Shown: positions 1 to 9,262 of the stretch, piece after piece
Position numbering within the stretch: the first letter of the stretch is position 1
Layout: each line of letters starts with the position of its first letter
Source of the DNA: Rhodococcoides corynebacterioides NBRC 14404
Lineage (GTDB): Bacteria; Actinomycetota; Actinomycetes; Mycobacteriales; Mycobacteriaceae
Length of the DNA: 64,000 nt
Reading direction: 5' to 3'
Assembly (NCBI RefSeq): GCF_001894765.1
Contig: NZ_BCWV01000001.1
Span: 211,577-275,576, forward strand
Translations under genes and position numbers: made by a program
The notes under the pieces: model-generated
The model's input: only the letters and a program-made list of their open reading frames with translations
Told to the model about the DNA's origin: nothing
Databases searched by the model: none

Positions 1-64
1 GGTGGAGCTGATGGACAGGGCGCCCGAGCGGCTCGCGTCGAGCGCGCTCCTCGACGAACGTTGA
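1..64 (+). CDS. 3' end of an unidentified gene (partial)
   Basis: The frame beginning at base 2 is open for 20 codons and ends in TGA at 62-64. Its last residues read LLDER. The codons are GC-rich at the third position, as in the neighbouring genes. It is too short to assign a family. It converges with the membrane-protein gene on the other strand, whose stop lies 10 bases away. Confidence 0.5.
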   Translation, partial: VELMDRAPERLASSALLDER

Positions 65-74
65 TCCGCGCAGT

Positions 75-1193
75 TCAGTCGGTAGAGAGCCGGCTCTTCG
101 CCGCTCGGCGCCGCGCGGCCTCCCGGTGGCCGAAGGTGGCGCCGAGAATCTGCTCCTGATCGGCGACGGTGGACCCGACGGCACCGGCGACGGTGCCCAG
201 CGAGGCCGCGAGCCAGGCCAGCCGCACGTAGTCGACGACCCCTGCCTCGCGGTCGATCTGCATGGACAGGAACTCGGGGGAGATCACGACAGCGGACGCC
301 GCGCCGACCACGAGGAACAGGGCAACGTACATGAACAGCACCCCGGCGAAGACGGTGGCGAGGGTCGCCATGTTGTACATCGCGCGGTCGACGCCGGTCT
401 GACGGCGGGTCCTCCGTTCCCACAACCCGTTCGGCAGGATCAGCCACGCCGTGATGAGCGCGACGGCGATGACCGAGACGCACGTCAGGCGCAGCACCGA
501 CATGGACGCCGCCATCTGCCAGATGCTCGAGTAGAAGACGCCGAACGCGGACGTTGCCGTCGCCGCCGCCAGGGCGCCCGACAGTGCGGGCACCAGCCGC
601 CACGGTCGGTTGGTGCGAATCATGCCCGCCACCATGCGTGTTCGGCCCAGCAGTGCCGGGGCGAGCAGAATGTCGTGACCCGAATCGACGGACCAGTGCG
701 CGAGACCCGTTGCGGGCGTGGGGTGATCGGGAGCGACGGGACTGCCGTCGTCGGTGTCGTCGTCACGTCGTCGCATCGACTCGATCGCGGTGAGCGCGAC
801 CGCGCCGGCGCGCCGCGCCACCGCCCGCGCTCCGAACGACGGCACGTAGATCACCACCATCGACGTCCCGACGATCTCGGCGAGCACCGGACGCGACCCC
901 ACCCGCCGGGGAATCTCCGACACGCACAGCGTGATCGCGTCGGCGTTCTCCCCCTCCTCGGAACCGGTGGCGAGCAGCGAGGACCACGTCTCCATGTCCG
1001 GCCGCCCGCTCTCGACGGGGGGCAGCGGCAACGAGACCGCCTCGGCGTGCAGGACGGTGCCCGAGCTCAGTCGGTGCCCGTCCAGCCGAGCGCAGATCTT
1101 GTCGGCGACGGCGTCGGCCAGACCCTGATCCGCAGCGACCCGGACCGTACCGAGATCGCTGTCCTCCATCGCTTCCGCTTCCGCCGTGCTCAC
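75..1193 (-). CDS. integral membrane protein of unknown function
   Basis: This encodes 372 residues. Residues 1-190 are soluble, acidic and Arg-rich with no recognisable catalytic motif. The second half has four to five hydrophobic segments, around residues 200-225, 232-255, 272-305 and 325-345. The start ATG is followed by an acidic leader (STAEAEAMEDSDLG). It lies 9 bases downstream of the GGDEF gene on the same strand, so the two are probably co-transcribed with the Lrp-type regulator. The domain layout suggests a cytoplasmic region tethered to a membrane bundle. I do not recognise the family. Confidence 0.75.
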   Translation of the reverse strand: MSTAEAEAMEDSDLGTVRVAADQGLADAVADKICARLDGHRLSSGTVLHAEAVSLPLPPVESGRPDMETWSSLLATGSEEGENADAITLCVSEIPRRVGSRPVLAEIVGTSMVVIYVPSFGARAVARRAGAVALTAIESMRRRDDDTDDGSPVAPDHPTPATGLAHWSVDSGHDILLAPALLGRTRMVAGMIRTNRPWRLVPALSGALAAATATSAFGVFYSSIWQMAASMSVLRLTCVSVIAVALITAWLILPNGLWERRTRRQTGVDRAMYNMATLATVFAGVLFMYVALFLVVGAASAVVISPEFLSMQIDREAGVVDYVRLAWLAASLGTVAGAVGSTVADQEQILGATFGHREAARRRAAKSRLSTD

Positions 1194-1202
1194 GGGGCCT
1201 GA

Positions 1203-2312
1203 CTACCCTCGGCGACTCCCGTGAAACTGGACGTTGTCTCGTCCCGCGCTCTTCGCCCGGTACATCGCGATGTCGGCGCGGTGCATCCCCAGACGGACGG
1301 TGGACCGGACGTCCTGATCGGCGATGTCGTCCGGCGTCACCAACGACGCGCCCACGCTGGCCGTGATGGGCACCGCGTCGGCGGGAACGTGCAGGCGGTG
1401 TCGGGCGGACTCGGCACGGTCGATCAACTCGCCCTCGTCGACGTCGGCGGTGATCACCACCAGGAATTCCTCCCCGCCGCGCCGCGCGACCAGTCCGTCG
1501 TCGCCGACGAACGTCGCCAGGCGGGACGCGGCCAGCGCCAGTACGTCGTCGCCGACGAGGTGGCCGTGCAGATCGTTCACTCGCTTGAAGTGGTCGAGAT
1601 CGACGAGCAGGAAGCCCAGGGTCACGTCGTCGTCGACCCGTCGCAGGACCATCTGCTCGAGCCCACGCAGGTTGAGCAGGCCGGTCAGCGGATCGGTCTG
1701 GGCGCGCCCGATCTGGGTGCTCAGGTTGCTGTGCAGGGTGGCGGAGGTCTGACTGATGACGGTCATCGTGCCGTTGACCGCCAGCCACAGCGACACGCCC
1801 GCGGCCGCGAGAGCGAGCGTGTCCGACCCCGGATCCATCGCGGCGCGCAGCGTGATGGTCAGGATGACCGCCGTCGTCGCCACGACGTGGAACACGACGG
1901 CGACGGACGTTCCGAAGAACGCGACGAACGACGAGACGACGGCGAACAAGGCGCAGCCGAAGAGCGCCGTGCCCTGGTCCCGGAAGAGCAGCAGGAAGGC
2001 AGCGGTCCCGACGTCGGCGTAGACGGTGAAGGCCAGGGCCAGAGACGCCTGACGGCTGGGTCTGTTGAACCACAGGAAGGCCGTGCGTGTCCGGTAGACG
2101 ATCAGGGACACCGGCACGGTGCTCAGCAGGATGCCGATGGCCGCGATGCGCGGTGCGCCGGGCGGGGGCCCGGCCGGAGAGCCGAGAATCAGCAACGCAC
2201 CGGGGAGCGCGAATGCGGTGATGAGCACGGCGATGCGCCGACGCACCAGGTCGACGATCGCGGGTTGGTCGGGAGTGTCCTTGGTGAACCGGCGATCCGC
2301 CGGCGGCGTCAT
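1203..2312 (-). CDS. membrane-anchored diguanylate cyclase (GGDEF domain)
   Basis: This 369-residue protein has about six membrane segments in residues 20-200 and a C-terminal GGDEF domain. The domain opens with DPLTGLLNLRGL, contains a metal-binding LVDLDHFKRVND segment, and carries the active-site loop GGEEF, so cyclic-di-GMP synthesis is expected. I place the start at the ATG at 2312, because it overlaps the stop of the upstream Lrp gene by four bases (ATGA), which is typical translational coupling. The longer open frame upstream is only Lrp antisense shadow. Family and catalytic residues are clear; the sensed signal is unknown. Confidence 0.88.
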   Translation of the reverse strand: MTPPADRRFTKDTPDQPAIVDLVRRRIAVLITAFALPGALLILGSPAGPPPGAPRIAAIGILLSTVPVSLIVYRTRTAFLWFNRPSRQASLALAFTVYADVGTAAFLLLFRDQGTALFGCALFAVVSSFVAFFGTSVAVVFHVVATTAVILTITLRAAMDPGSDTLALAAAGVSLWLAVNGTMTVISQTSATLHSNLSTQIGRAQTDPLTGLLNLRGLEQMVLRRVDDDVTLGFLLVDLDHFKRVNDLHGHLVGDDVLALAASRLATFVGDDGLVARRGGEEFLVVITADVDEGELIDRAESARHRLHVPADAVPITASVGASLVTPDDIADQDVRSTVRLGMHRADIAMYRAKSAGRDNVQFHGSRRG

Positions 2313-2797
2313 CGCGACGCCCTCCCGTCGTCGTCGGCGAGACGCTCGATGAGTGGCTTGGTGCGATAGGGAATGGCCTCGCGCATGATGACCGAGACGG
2401 TGGTGCGTTCGATGCCGGGCACCGCCAGAATGAGGCCGGCGACGCGATAGAGATCGTCCGCATCGGTCGCGGACACACCGATATGGAGATCGGCCTCGCC
2501 GGATACTCCCACCACTTCGGTGACCTCGGGAATGTCGCGCAATCGGTCGATGACGGCTTCGAGTCGGTGTTGATCGGTGACCGCACCGACATAGGCGCGC
2601 AAGGGATAACCCAGATCGCGTGGTGAAACCAGACGATCGATGCGGCCCAACACCTGTGACTGATCCCACCGTGCGAGCCTGGCCTGCACCGTGTTTCGCG
2701 CGAGACCGAGCAACGACGCCAGATGAACGCCCGTCGCGCGCGGCACGTCGCACAGGGTCAACAACAGCCGCGCATCCGTGCGATCCAGCTTGCTCAC
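2309..2797 (-). CDS. Lrp/AsnC-family transcriptional regulator
   Basis: This 162-residue protein has an N-terminal winged helix (LDRTDARLLLTLCDVPRATG, then a recognition helix near LASLLGLARNTVQARL) and a C-terminal RAM/AsnC ligand domain (residues 70-150). The chosen GTG at 2797 gives VSKLDRTD, the usual Lrp N-terminus; the open frame extends to 2890 without homology. It is coupled to the GGDEF gene by a four-base overlap, which suggests that an amino-acid-type signal controls cyclic-di-GMP output. Lrp proteins usually bind their own promoter, here the divergent gap shared with the BY-kinase gene. Confidence 0.88.
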   Translation of the reverse strand: MSKLDRTDARLLLTLCDVPRATGVHLASLLGLARNTVQARLARWDQSQVLGRIDRLVSPRDLGYPLRAYVGAVTDQHRLEAVIDRLRDIPEVTEVVGVSGEADLHIGVSATDADDLYRVAGLILAVPGIERTTVSVIMREAIPYRTKPLIERLADDDGRASR

Positions 2798-3021
2798 GAG
2801 GGAAACTGTCTCACAGCGGGCGCGCCCGATCAGTGGTATCGACGTCGGGAAACCGGGCGAATTCCCGTTCGAGACCCCGGTCACGGTCACCGGTACCGAC
2901 CGGTGTGCTCGAGGTGCTCACGCCCCGCGCAGTCGTTAGGGTGATGCGAACACGATCGAGTTCCGTGGCCCCACGCCGCGTCCTCGGCGCGGTGGGGCAA
3001 CCCGGACGAGGAGCAGTTCAG

Positions 3022-4524
3022 GTGGAAATTTCGGATTACGTCAGGATCCTGCGCGCGCGATGGATCGTCATCGCCCTGACGACGGTCGTGGCCGCCGCCG
3101 CGTCCCTGGTGTTCTCGTTGGTCTCGACGCCGGTGTACGAGGCTTGCACTCGGCTCTACGTCTCCACCGGCTCGTCCTCGTCCTCGGTCACCGAGGTGTA
3201 TCAGGGGAACCTGGCTTCGCAGCAACGCGTCGCGTCCTACACCCAACTGCTCGGTGGCGAGGCCGTCGCGGCCCGCACGGTCGATGCCCTCGGACTCTCG
3301 CTCACCCCGGCGCAGCTGGCGTCGAAGGTGCGCACCACTTCCTCGCCCGACACGGTGCTGATCGACACGTGCGTGTCCGACGCGAACGCCGTCACCGCCC
3401 GCGACCTCGCCAACGGCATCGGCACCACGTTCGTGGACTTCGTCGACGATCTCGAGACCCCGCCCGGCGGCGGCGCCGCGCTCGCTCAGGTCAGCGTCGT
3501 CGAGCCGGCGCAGGTGCCGGCCGCGCCGATCTCGCCGAAGACCACCCGCAACCTCGCGCTCGGCATCGCCGTCGGTCTGCTGCTCGGCATCGCCCTCGCG
3601 GTGATCCGCGACCGGCTCGACAACACGGTCAAGGATCGCGAGACGCTCGCCGGTCTGAGCGACGGTCCGGTGGTGGGCGTGGTGCCGTTCGACAAGACCA
3701 TCAAGGAGGAGAACGCGCTCTCGTTCGCCGAATCCTCCTCCGGCACCGCCGAGTCGTTCCGCGAGCTCCGCACCAATCTGCAGTTCCTCGAGGTGGATTC
3801 GCCGCCGCGCGTTCTCGTCGTCACCTCCGCCGTTCCCGGCGAGGGCAAGACGACGACGGCCGTCAACCTCGCGCTGGTCCTCGCCGAGGCCGGGCACCGC
3901 GTCGTGCTCGTCGAGGGCGATCTCCGCCGCCCCCGCGTCTCGAAGTACCTCGGACTGGTGGGATCGGTCGGACTGTCCACCGTCCTGTCCGGACAGGCCG
4001 ACGTGGACGACGTCCTGCAGCCCACCCGGTTCCCCGGCGTCGACGTGCTCGCCTCCGGCCCGCTGCCGCCCAATCCGTCCGAACTGCTCGGCTCCGAGGC
4101 GTCCCGCACGGTCATGGCCACGCTGCGCAGCCGATTCGACTACGTGGTGGTCGACGCGCCGCCGCTGCTGCCCGTCACCGACGCCTCCGTCATCACCGCC
4201 CACGCGGACGGCGCCCTGGTCGTCGCCCGTCACGGACACACCAAGCGGGACGAGATCGTCCGCGCCATCGGCAATCTCACGCAGGTCGGCGCGCCCGTCC
4301 TCGGCCTCATCCTCACCATGACGCCGACCAAGGGCCGCAAGGACTACGAGTACCGGCACTACTACGAGACCGACACCACCGCGCCGCGCCAGGAGGTCGC
4401 CCAGCGTCCGCAGGCACCCGCGGCGGTGCCCGAACCGGCGCGGACCGAACCGAAACCCCCCGCTCGGACCGAGCCCGGACCGCGCTTCCGGCGCGGCGCG
4501 TCGGTCCCGCCCCGCACGACCTGA
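3022..4524 (+). CDS. Wzz-type chain-length protein with bacterial tyrosine kinase (BY-kinase) domain
   Basis: This 500-residue protein begins with a Wzz domain: TM1 near residues 13-35, an extracytoplasmic loop, and TM2 near 175-200. A cytoplasmic CpsD/BY-kinase domain follows. Walker A is VPGEGKTTTAVN, the Walker A' strand is VVLVEGDLRRPR, and Walker B is VVVDAPPLL. A Tyr cluster (DYEYRHYYE) near residue 450 is the likely autophosphorylation site, and the tail is Pro-rich. The GTG start is fixed by a GAGGAG ribosome site at 3008-3013, 8 bases upstream. It should control polysaccharide polymer length together with the tyrosine phosphatase at 9560-10075. It converges with the MCE gene, four bases apart. 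Confidence 0.9.
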   Translation: MEISDYVRILRARWIVIALTTVVAAAASLVFSLVSTPVYEACTRLYVSTGSSSSSVTEVYQGNLASQQRVASYTQLLGGEAVAARTVDALGLSLTPAQLASKVRTTSSPDTVLIDTCVSDANAVTARDLANGIGTTFVDFVDDLETPPGGGAALAQVSVVEPAQVPAAPISPKTTRNLALGIAVGLLLGIALAVIRDRLDNTVKDRETLAGLSDGPVVGVVPFDKTIKEENALSFAESSSGTAESFRELRTNLQFLEVDSPPRVLVVTSAVPGEGKTTTAVNLALVLAEAGHRVVLVEGDLRRPRVSKYLGLVGSVGLSTVLSGQADVDDVLQPTRFPGVDVLASGPLPPNPSELLGSEASRTVMATLRSRFDYVVVDAPPLLPVTDASVITAHADGALVVARHGHTKRDEIVRAIGNLTQVGAPVLGLILTMTPTKGRKDYEYRHYYETDTTAPRQEVAQRPQAPAAVPEPARTEPKPPARTEPGPRFRRGASVPPRTT

Positions 4525-4528
4525 CGGG

Positions 4529-5848
4529 CTACCGGATCCGGACGTCGCTTCCGCGGATGGCCGGCGCGCCGACGAGCGCGGCCCAGCCGGGCACGTCCTG
4601 CGGATCGAGGCCGCTGCCCTGTCCGTAGACGACGGCGAGCGTGTCACGCTCGAGCTGCGACCCGGCGTACTGGGCGTCCGCGGTGGCGGGCAGCGGAGAG
4701 AACTGCGGCGGGCTCACGGTGGTCACCGTCGTGGGACCGGGGTTACGGGACGGCACCGCGTACGACCCGTCGTTGATACCGCTGCCGGGGTACTGCGGGA
4801 AGAACTTCCCGGGGGTGGTGACGTCCTCGTAGCAGGCGCCGGGACGGTCGTCGAAGAGCCGCGGCTCGTCCTGATTCGGCAGGTAGCGGCCGCGGGGGTT
4901 GACGAAGTTGATGGTGCCGCGGGCACCCGGGTACTTCTCGTTCACCCCGAGAATGCGTTGCGCCTCCGGGTAGAGATCGGCGAACTTCGGCAGCACACAC
5001 GCCACGGTGGGGGAGAACTCGGCCAGCAGTTCCACGGCCCCACGCGAATCGGCGGCGAAGGACACGATCGACTCGGCGTTGGTGCTCAGCAGATCGGCCA
5101 GCGAGCCGGAGGCGCCCGCTGCGCTGCGCAGCAGGGTGTCGACGTCGCTGCGCCGTTCCACCACCGTTCCCGTGGGAATGCGCAGATCGTCCAATGCGGC
5201 GACCAGATCCGGTGCGGCCGTGGAATAGGTCTGGGACAGGTCGGCGAGACCGCGGAGATCCTCGCGAATGGTCGGGATCTCGCCCGCCAGATCGGTGACG
5301 ATGGTGTCCAGCCGATCGATGGTGCGACCCAGTTGCTCCCCGTTGCCGTCGAGTGCGGACGCCACCGCGCCGAGGGTGGACGAGAGGTCCTCCGGCGGGA
5401 TCGCCTCGAGCAGGGGCAGCACGGAATCGAGCACCCGTCCCACCTCGACGGCGTTGCCGGTGCGGTCCTGCTCGATCTCCGCGCCGTCGATCAGACCCGT
5501 GCGGCCGGGGTTCTCGGGAATCTGCAGGGCCACGTAGCGTTCGCCGAACAGCGTCTTCGGGAGCAGCCGGGCTGTGACGGTGGACGGGATCCGTTCCGCC
5601 TGTGCCGGGTCGAGATACAGAGACGCCACCACCCGGCCGTCCTCCGTCGCCGTCTCCCGCACGTCGCCCACCAGCACGCCGCGCACCTTGACGTCCGCGT
5701 TCAGGGGAAGGGCGTTGCCGGCGTCGTCGAGAACCAGGCGCACCCGGATCGAGTCGTCGAACGCGCGCGTGTACTGGGCGGTGGTGAATCCGACGAACCC
5801 GGCCAGCGCGACGAAGAACGCCAAGCCCGCGAGGCGTCGCTTCACCAT
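4529..5848 (-). CDS. MCE-family (MlaD domain) secreted or anchored protein, orphan
   Basis: This 439-residue protein has an N-terminal signal/anchor (AGLAFFVALAGFVGFTTAQY), an MCE/MlaD domain (residues 30-115: RVRLVLDDAGNALPLNADVKVRGV, a strand-rich core with LFGERYVAL), a helical region and a Pro/Thr-rich C-terminus. MCE proteins form hexameric lipid-shuttling tubes in the mycolata envelope. Such genes normally sit in six-gene operons behind yrbE permeases; this one is alone. The start MVKRRL was chosen as typical for the family, but a GTG at 5869 is also possible. The next gene upstream, a TetR regulator, ends 43 bases away on the same strand. Confidence 0.85.
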   Translation of the reverse strand: MVKRRLAGLAFFVALAGFVGFTTAQYTRAFDDSIRVRLVLDDAGNALPLNADVKVRGVLVGDVRETATEDGRVVASLYLDPAQAERIPSTVTARLLPKTLFGERYVALQIPENPGRTGLIDGAEIEQDRTGNAVEVGRVLDSVLPLLEAIPPEDLSSTLGAVASALDGNGEQLGRTIDRLDTIVTDLAGEIPTIREDLRGLADLSQTYSTAAPDLVAALDDLRIPTGTVVERRSDVDTLLRSAAGASGSLADLLSTNAESIVSFAADSRGAVELLAEFSPTVACVLPKFADLYPEAQRILGVNEKYPGARGTINFVNPRGRYLPNQDEPRLFDDRPGACYEDVTTPGKFFPQYPGSGINDGSYAVPSRNPGPTTVTTVSPPQFSPLPATADAQYAGSQLERDTLAVVYGQGSGLDPQDVPGWAALVGAPAIRGSDVRIR

Positions 5849-5891
5849 TGCGGAATGGTATAACCGCACCGCCCTCGAAATGGGCGAATTG

Positions 5892-6626
5892 TCAGCGGGA
5901 AGTAGTCGATTCCGGATCGGCGAACAATGCCTCCAACGGCGTCTCCGGCATGGTGATGCCGCGCGAGGACGCCAATCCGAGAATCTGGATCCACACCGTG
6001 TCGGACAGGAACGCGACCACCTGATCGAGGCTCACGCTGTTCGGGCCCTGACCCTCCCACGCCCGCACCGACGCCATGCAGCCCGAGATCAAGCCCGCCA
6101 CCCACGGACCGGTCAGGCGCTGATCGTCGGAGTCCAGCTCCGCGCCGACCAGGGCGAGGAAGCCGTCCACGGCGAACTCGATGAGCTCCGCGATACGGCC
6201 GATGACGTCCGCCATCGGGTTCTCCGTCGCGCCCGGCACCGCCCGCTCGGCGAAGCGCGTCCACGACGGATGCGCGACCACCCACCGCACGTACGTGTCC
6301 ACCACCCGGTGCACCGCGGTGCGGGCCTGGCCCTCGAGCACCACCGCGCGGCTCAGGTCCGCCTGCAACCGGTCGCAGATCTCGCGCTGAATGGCCACGT
6401 CGAGATCGGTCTTGTCCTCGAAGTAGCGGTAGATGCCCGTGCGGTGGATGCCCGCCTCGTCCGCGATCTGCTGGGCCGTCACCGGACCGCCCGGATCGTC
6501 GTTGCGGTCGAGCACCGCGAGCGCCGCGTCGATCACGTGCGCACGGCGGTCCGCGTTGTGCTGCGCCCAGCGTCGTTTACGACCGTCGTCGGGTCGGCCG
6601 GCGGGCGAGGGCGTCTTCTGGCTCAT
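5892..6626 (-). CDS. TetR-family transcriptional regulator
   Basis: This 244-residue protein has a helix-turn-helix near residues 30-75 (VTAQQIADEAGIHRTGIYRYFEDKTDL), the classic TetR signature, followed by a helical ligand-binding domain. A basic, Lys/Arg-rich N-terminal extension precedes the HTH. It lies 15 bases downstream of the ferredoxin/reductase gene and is the last gene of the oxygenase operon. It is the natural candidate to bind the paired palindromic sites upstream of that operon at 9263-9312. Confidence 0.9.
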   Translation of the reverse strand: MSQKTPSPAGRPDDGRKRRWAQHNADRRAHVIDAALAVLDRNDDPGGPVTAQQIADEAGIHRTGIYRYFEDKTDLDVAIQREICDRLQADLSRAVVLEGQARTAVHRVVDTYVRWVVAHPSWTRFAERAVPGATENPMADVIGRIAELIEFAVDGFLALVGAELDSDDQRLTGPWVAGLISGCMASVRAWEGQGPNSVSLDQVVAFLSDTVWIQILGLASSRGITMPETPLEALFADPESTTSR

Positions 6627-6641
6627 GTGGCCAGAAGTGTC

Positions 6642-8261
6642 TCACGCCGGGACGACGCCCCATGCTCGCTTGGGGCGCGATGCCCTCGACCCCTCTCGGG
6701 ACTCCTGGATCCGCGCCTGCTCCTGCGGGTCGGAGACCTTCGCGCGTGGGCGGCCCTCCGCCGCTCCGCGTGCCGTCTCCGCGGCGTCGAGGCGTCGCCA
6801 CCCGTCGAGGTCGACACCGCGCCGTCGCGGCTGCGCGGTCGGTGTCGCGAGTCCGGCATCGAGATCGTCGAGGATCGATTCGACGGTCTCCTGCGCACAC
6901 GTCTTGTTGGTGCCGATGAATCCGCGCGGGCCACGCTTGACCCACCCCGCGACGTAGAGGCCGGGTTCGACGCGACCGCGATCGTGGCGGGCGATACCGG
7001 TCACCGGGTCGGTGGGGAGGTCCGTGGTCTGCGACCCCCGGAAGCCGATGGCGCGGACGACGAGACCGGCGTCGACGACGCGAGTGGTGCCCGTCGGGAC
7101 GCCGTCGGCGCCGGTGCGGGCGATCTCGACGGCGACCGTGCGGTCGTCGCCGATGATCTCGACCGGTGCGGCGTGGAACTCGAGCACGATGCGCGGGCGG
7201 GTGCCGGTCAGCGCTGGGCGCTCGGCTAGTTCCCGGAGGATGCGGGAATGACGGTCGGTGCCGGTGAGGGCGGCCGGATCCGCCTCGACGATCACGTCGA
7301 CGTGGGTGGCCTGCTTCAGGCCCAGCAGCTCCGGCACGGTGAACGCGGCGTTCGCCGGCCCCCGCCGGCCGAGGATGCGCACCTCGCGGATGGCGCTGTG
7401 ACGTAACTGGTTCAGGGCGTGCGGCGCGATGTCGGTGTGCTCGGCCAGCCACTGTGGGTCTCGGGTGAGCATGCGGGCGACGTCGAGGGCGACGTTGCCG
7501 TTGCCGATCACCACCGCGCGCTCGTGGCGGAGCGGAACGGACAGGTCCCGACGGTCCGGGTGCCCGTTGTACCAGCCGACCAGGTCGGTGGCGCCGAGCG
7601 AGCCGGCCAGGTGCTCGCCGCGGATGCCCAGTTGCTTGTCGGCCGACGCACCCACGGCGTACACCACCGCGTGATACTCCGAACGCAGTTGCGCCAGAGT
7701 CACATCCGTGCCGACGTCGACACCCAACCGGTAGTGGAACCCGGGCTGCGACTCGATGGCGGCGAACAACTCCGTGACCCGCTTGGTCGATCCGTGATCC
7801 GGGGCGACGCCGTGGCGAACCAGGCCGTGGGGAGTGCGCAGGCGGTCGTACACGTCGACCGTGTCGACCTCCGGATGCTTGAGCAGTTCGTCGGCGGTGT
7901 ACAGCCCGGCCGGGCCCGCGCCGATCACGGCGACGCGGAACGGGCCCGTCCGGCGCAACCGGCGCTGCGCCGGTACCAGCGCCAGCGGGGTGCGATCCGC
8001 GTGCGGATTCTGCTGGTAGTACTGGGCATTGAGCTCCAGGAACGGCAACTCGGCGGGGGTCAGTGCCGTGTCGGGCTTGATGGCACCCACCGGGCACGCC
8101 GTCACGCACGCACTGCAGCCGACGCACGTGGCCGGATCGACGAACAACATCTCCGTGGTGCCGAACCCCGGTTCGCCGGGGGCGGGATGAATGCAGTTGA
8201 CCGGGCACGCCACCACGCACGAAGCGTCGGCGCAGCACGACTGCGTGACGACGTGCGGCAT
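6642..8261 (-). CDS. ferredoxin fused to ferredoxin-NADP reductase (FprB type)
   Basis: This encodes 539 residues. Residues 1-65 are a 7Fe/8Fe-type ferredoxin with clusters CCADASCVVACP and CVGCSACVTACP. From about residue 105 there is an adrenodoxin-reductase-like flavoprotein with the FAD site VAVIGAGPAGLYTADEL and the NADP site VVIGNGNVALDVARML. It should pass electrons from NADPH to a partner oxygenase. The start ATG shares one base with the stop (TGATG) of the AurF-like gene upstream, so the two are translationally coupled. That pairing makes this the probable electron donor for the diiron enzyme. Confidence 0.92.
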   Translation of the reverse strand: MPHVVTQSCCADASCVVACPVNCIHPAPGEPGFGTTEMLFVDPATCVGCSACVTACPVGAIKPDTALTPAELPFLELNAQYYQQNPHADRTPLALVPAQRRLRRTGPFRVAVIGAGPAGLYTADELLKHPEVDTVDVYDRLRTPHGLVRHGVAPDHGSTKRVTELFAAIESQPGFHYRLGVDVGTDVTLAQLRSEYHAVVYAVGASADKQLGIRGEHLAGSLGATDLVGWYNGHPDRRDLSVPLRHERAVVIGNGNVALDVARMLTRDPQWLAEHTDIAPHALNQLRHSAIREVRILGRRGPANAAFTVPELLGLKQATHVDVIVEADPAALTGTDRHSRILRELAERPALTGTRPRIVLEFHAAPVEIIGDDRTVAVEIARTGADGVPTGTTRVVDAGLVVRAIGFRGSQTTDLPTDPVTGIARHDRGRVEPGLYVAGWVKRGPRGFIGTNKTCAQETVESILDDLDAGLATPTAQPRRRGVDLDGWRRLDAAETARGAAEGRPRAKVSDPQEQARIQESREGSRASRPKRAWGVVPA

Positions 8262-9232
8262 CAGGCCGCCGCGGACGCGGGCTCGCTGCGGAACCGCGAG
8301 GGCCGGCCGTCGATACCCAGAGCGCGCCACACGCGTCGGGACACGGGGTTCATGAGGTTCAGGTCGTCGGCGAGCATCCGGACGTCGCCGAACATGTCGC
8401 GCAACATCTTTCGCGACGCGTCGCCGTCCCACCAGACCTCGTCCACCACGTGGTCGGGGATCTGCAGATCACGGCGCATCGCGCGGGTGGGCTTGATGAT
8501 GGCGTCGCACAGCACGCGCATGATCACCGGCATGATCACCGAGATGAGGCCGCGCTGGTAGGTCTTCAGGCGCGGGGCCTTGTGGCGCAGGTACTGGTGG
8601 GCGAAGCCGATGTGGCGCGCCTCCTCCGCGACGTGGATCTGCATGATGCGGGTGATCAGCGGGTGCCGGTTCTCGCCGCTGCGCAGGATCGACTTCTGCA
8701 CGTGGTCGATCGGCTCCTCGCCCGCGAGCACGCCGACGAAGAAGCCGAAGGACAGCGGGCCCGCCGCCAGCGGCATGATCGGAGCCAGGGCGCGGAACCA
8801 GCGGGGACCGCCGGCCACCTCGATGCCGATGCGGTTGACCAGCTCCTGGAACATCTGCGTGTGGTGGCACTCCTCCGTCGCCTCGTGTGTGGAGTAGCGG
8901 AACTCGGCCTGGCCGTTGGGGAGCCGGAAGGCGTAGTTCATCAGCCCGGCGATGAGGATCTGCTCGAACTGCAGACCCACCTTCATGATGTTCGCCTGCC
9001 GGTACATCCCGATCTCGATCTGCCGCTCGGTGCTCAGCGAGCGGTACCAGTCCGTGGCGCCGAGGGGGTCCGCGGCGGGGAGGATCCAGCGCGGATCTTT
9101 CGGGACCACCGCGTACTCGGGGTCGTCCCAGGGAATGTCGGTGAACGCGTCGAAGTGACGCTCGACGGACGCCTCGGACAGGATGCGCAGCGTGTCCTGG
9201 TAGGCGGTCGGGTTCTCGTGCAGAGCGGTCAT
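8261..9232 (-). CDS. AurF-like non-haem diiron oxygenase
   Basis: This 323-residue helical protein has diiron ligand motifs of the AurF (p-aminobenzoate N-oxygenase) family: a Glu in the FEQILIAG helix, then EATEECHHTQMF, and EEARHIGFAH near residue 205. AurF relatives use a di-iron centre to oxygenate amines or other substrates, with electrons from a reductase, which is encoded by the coupled downstream gene. First gene of a three-gene operon with that reductase and a TetR regulator. The substrate cannot be told from sequence; the family fit is clear. Confidence 0.88.
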   Translation of the reverse strand: MTALHENPTAYQDTLRILSEASVERHFDAFTDIPWDDPEYAVVPKDPRWILPAADPLGATDWYRSLSTERQIEIGMYRQANIMKVGLQFEQILIAGLMNYAFRLPNGQAEFRYSTHEATEECHHTQMFQELVNRIGIEVAGGPRWFRALAPIMPLAAGPLSFGFFVGVLAGEEPIDHVQKSILRSGENRHPLITRIMQIHVAEEARHIGFAHQYLRHKAPRLKTYQRGLISVIMPVIMRVLCDAIIKPTRAMRRDLQIPDHVVDEVWWDGDASRKMLRDMFGDVRMLADDLNLMNPVSRRVWRALGIDGRPSRFRSEPASAAA

Positions 9233-9262
9233 GGTGGGTCCTCCGCAGGCAGCCGGGGTGTG

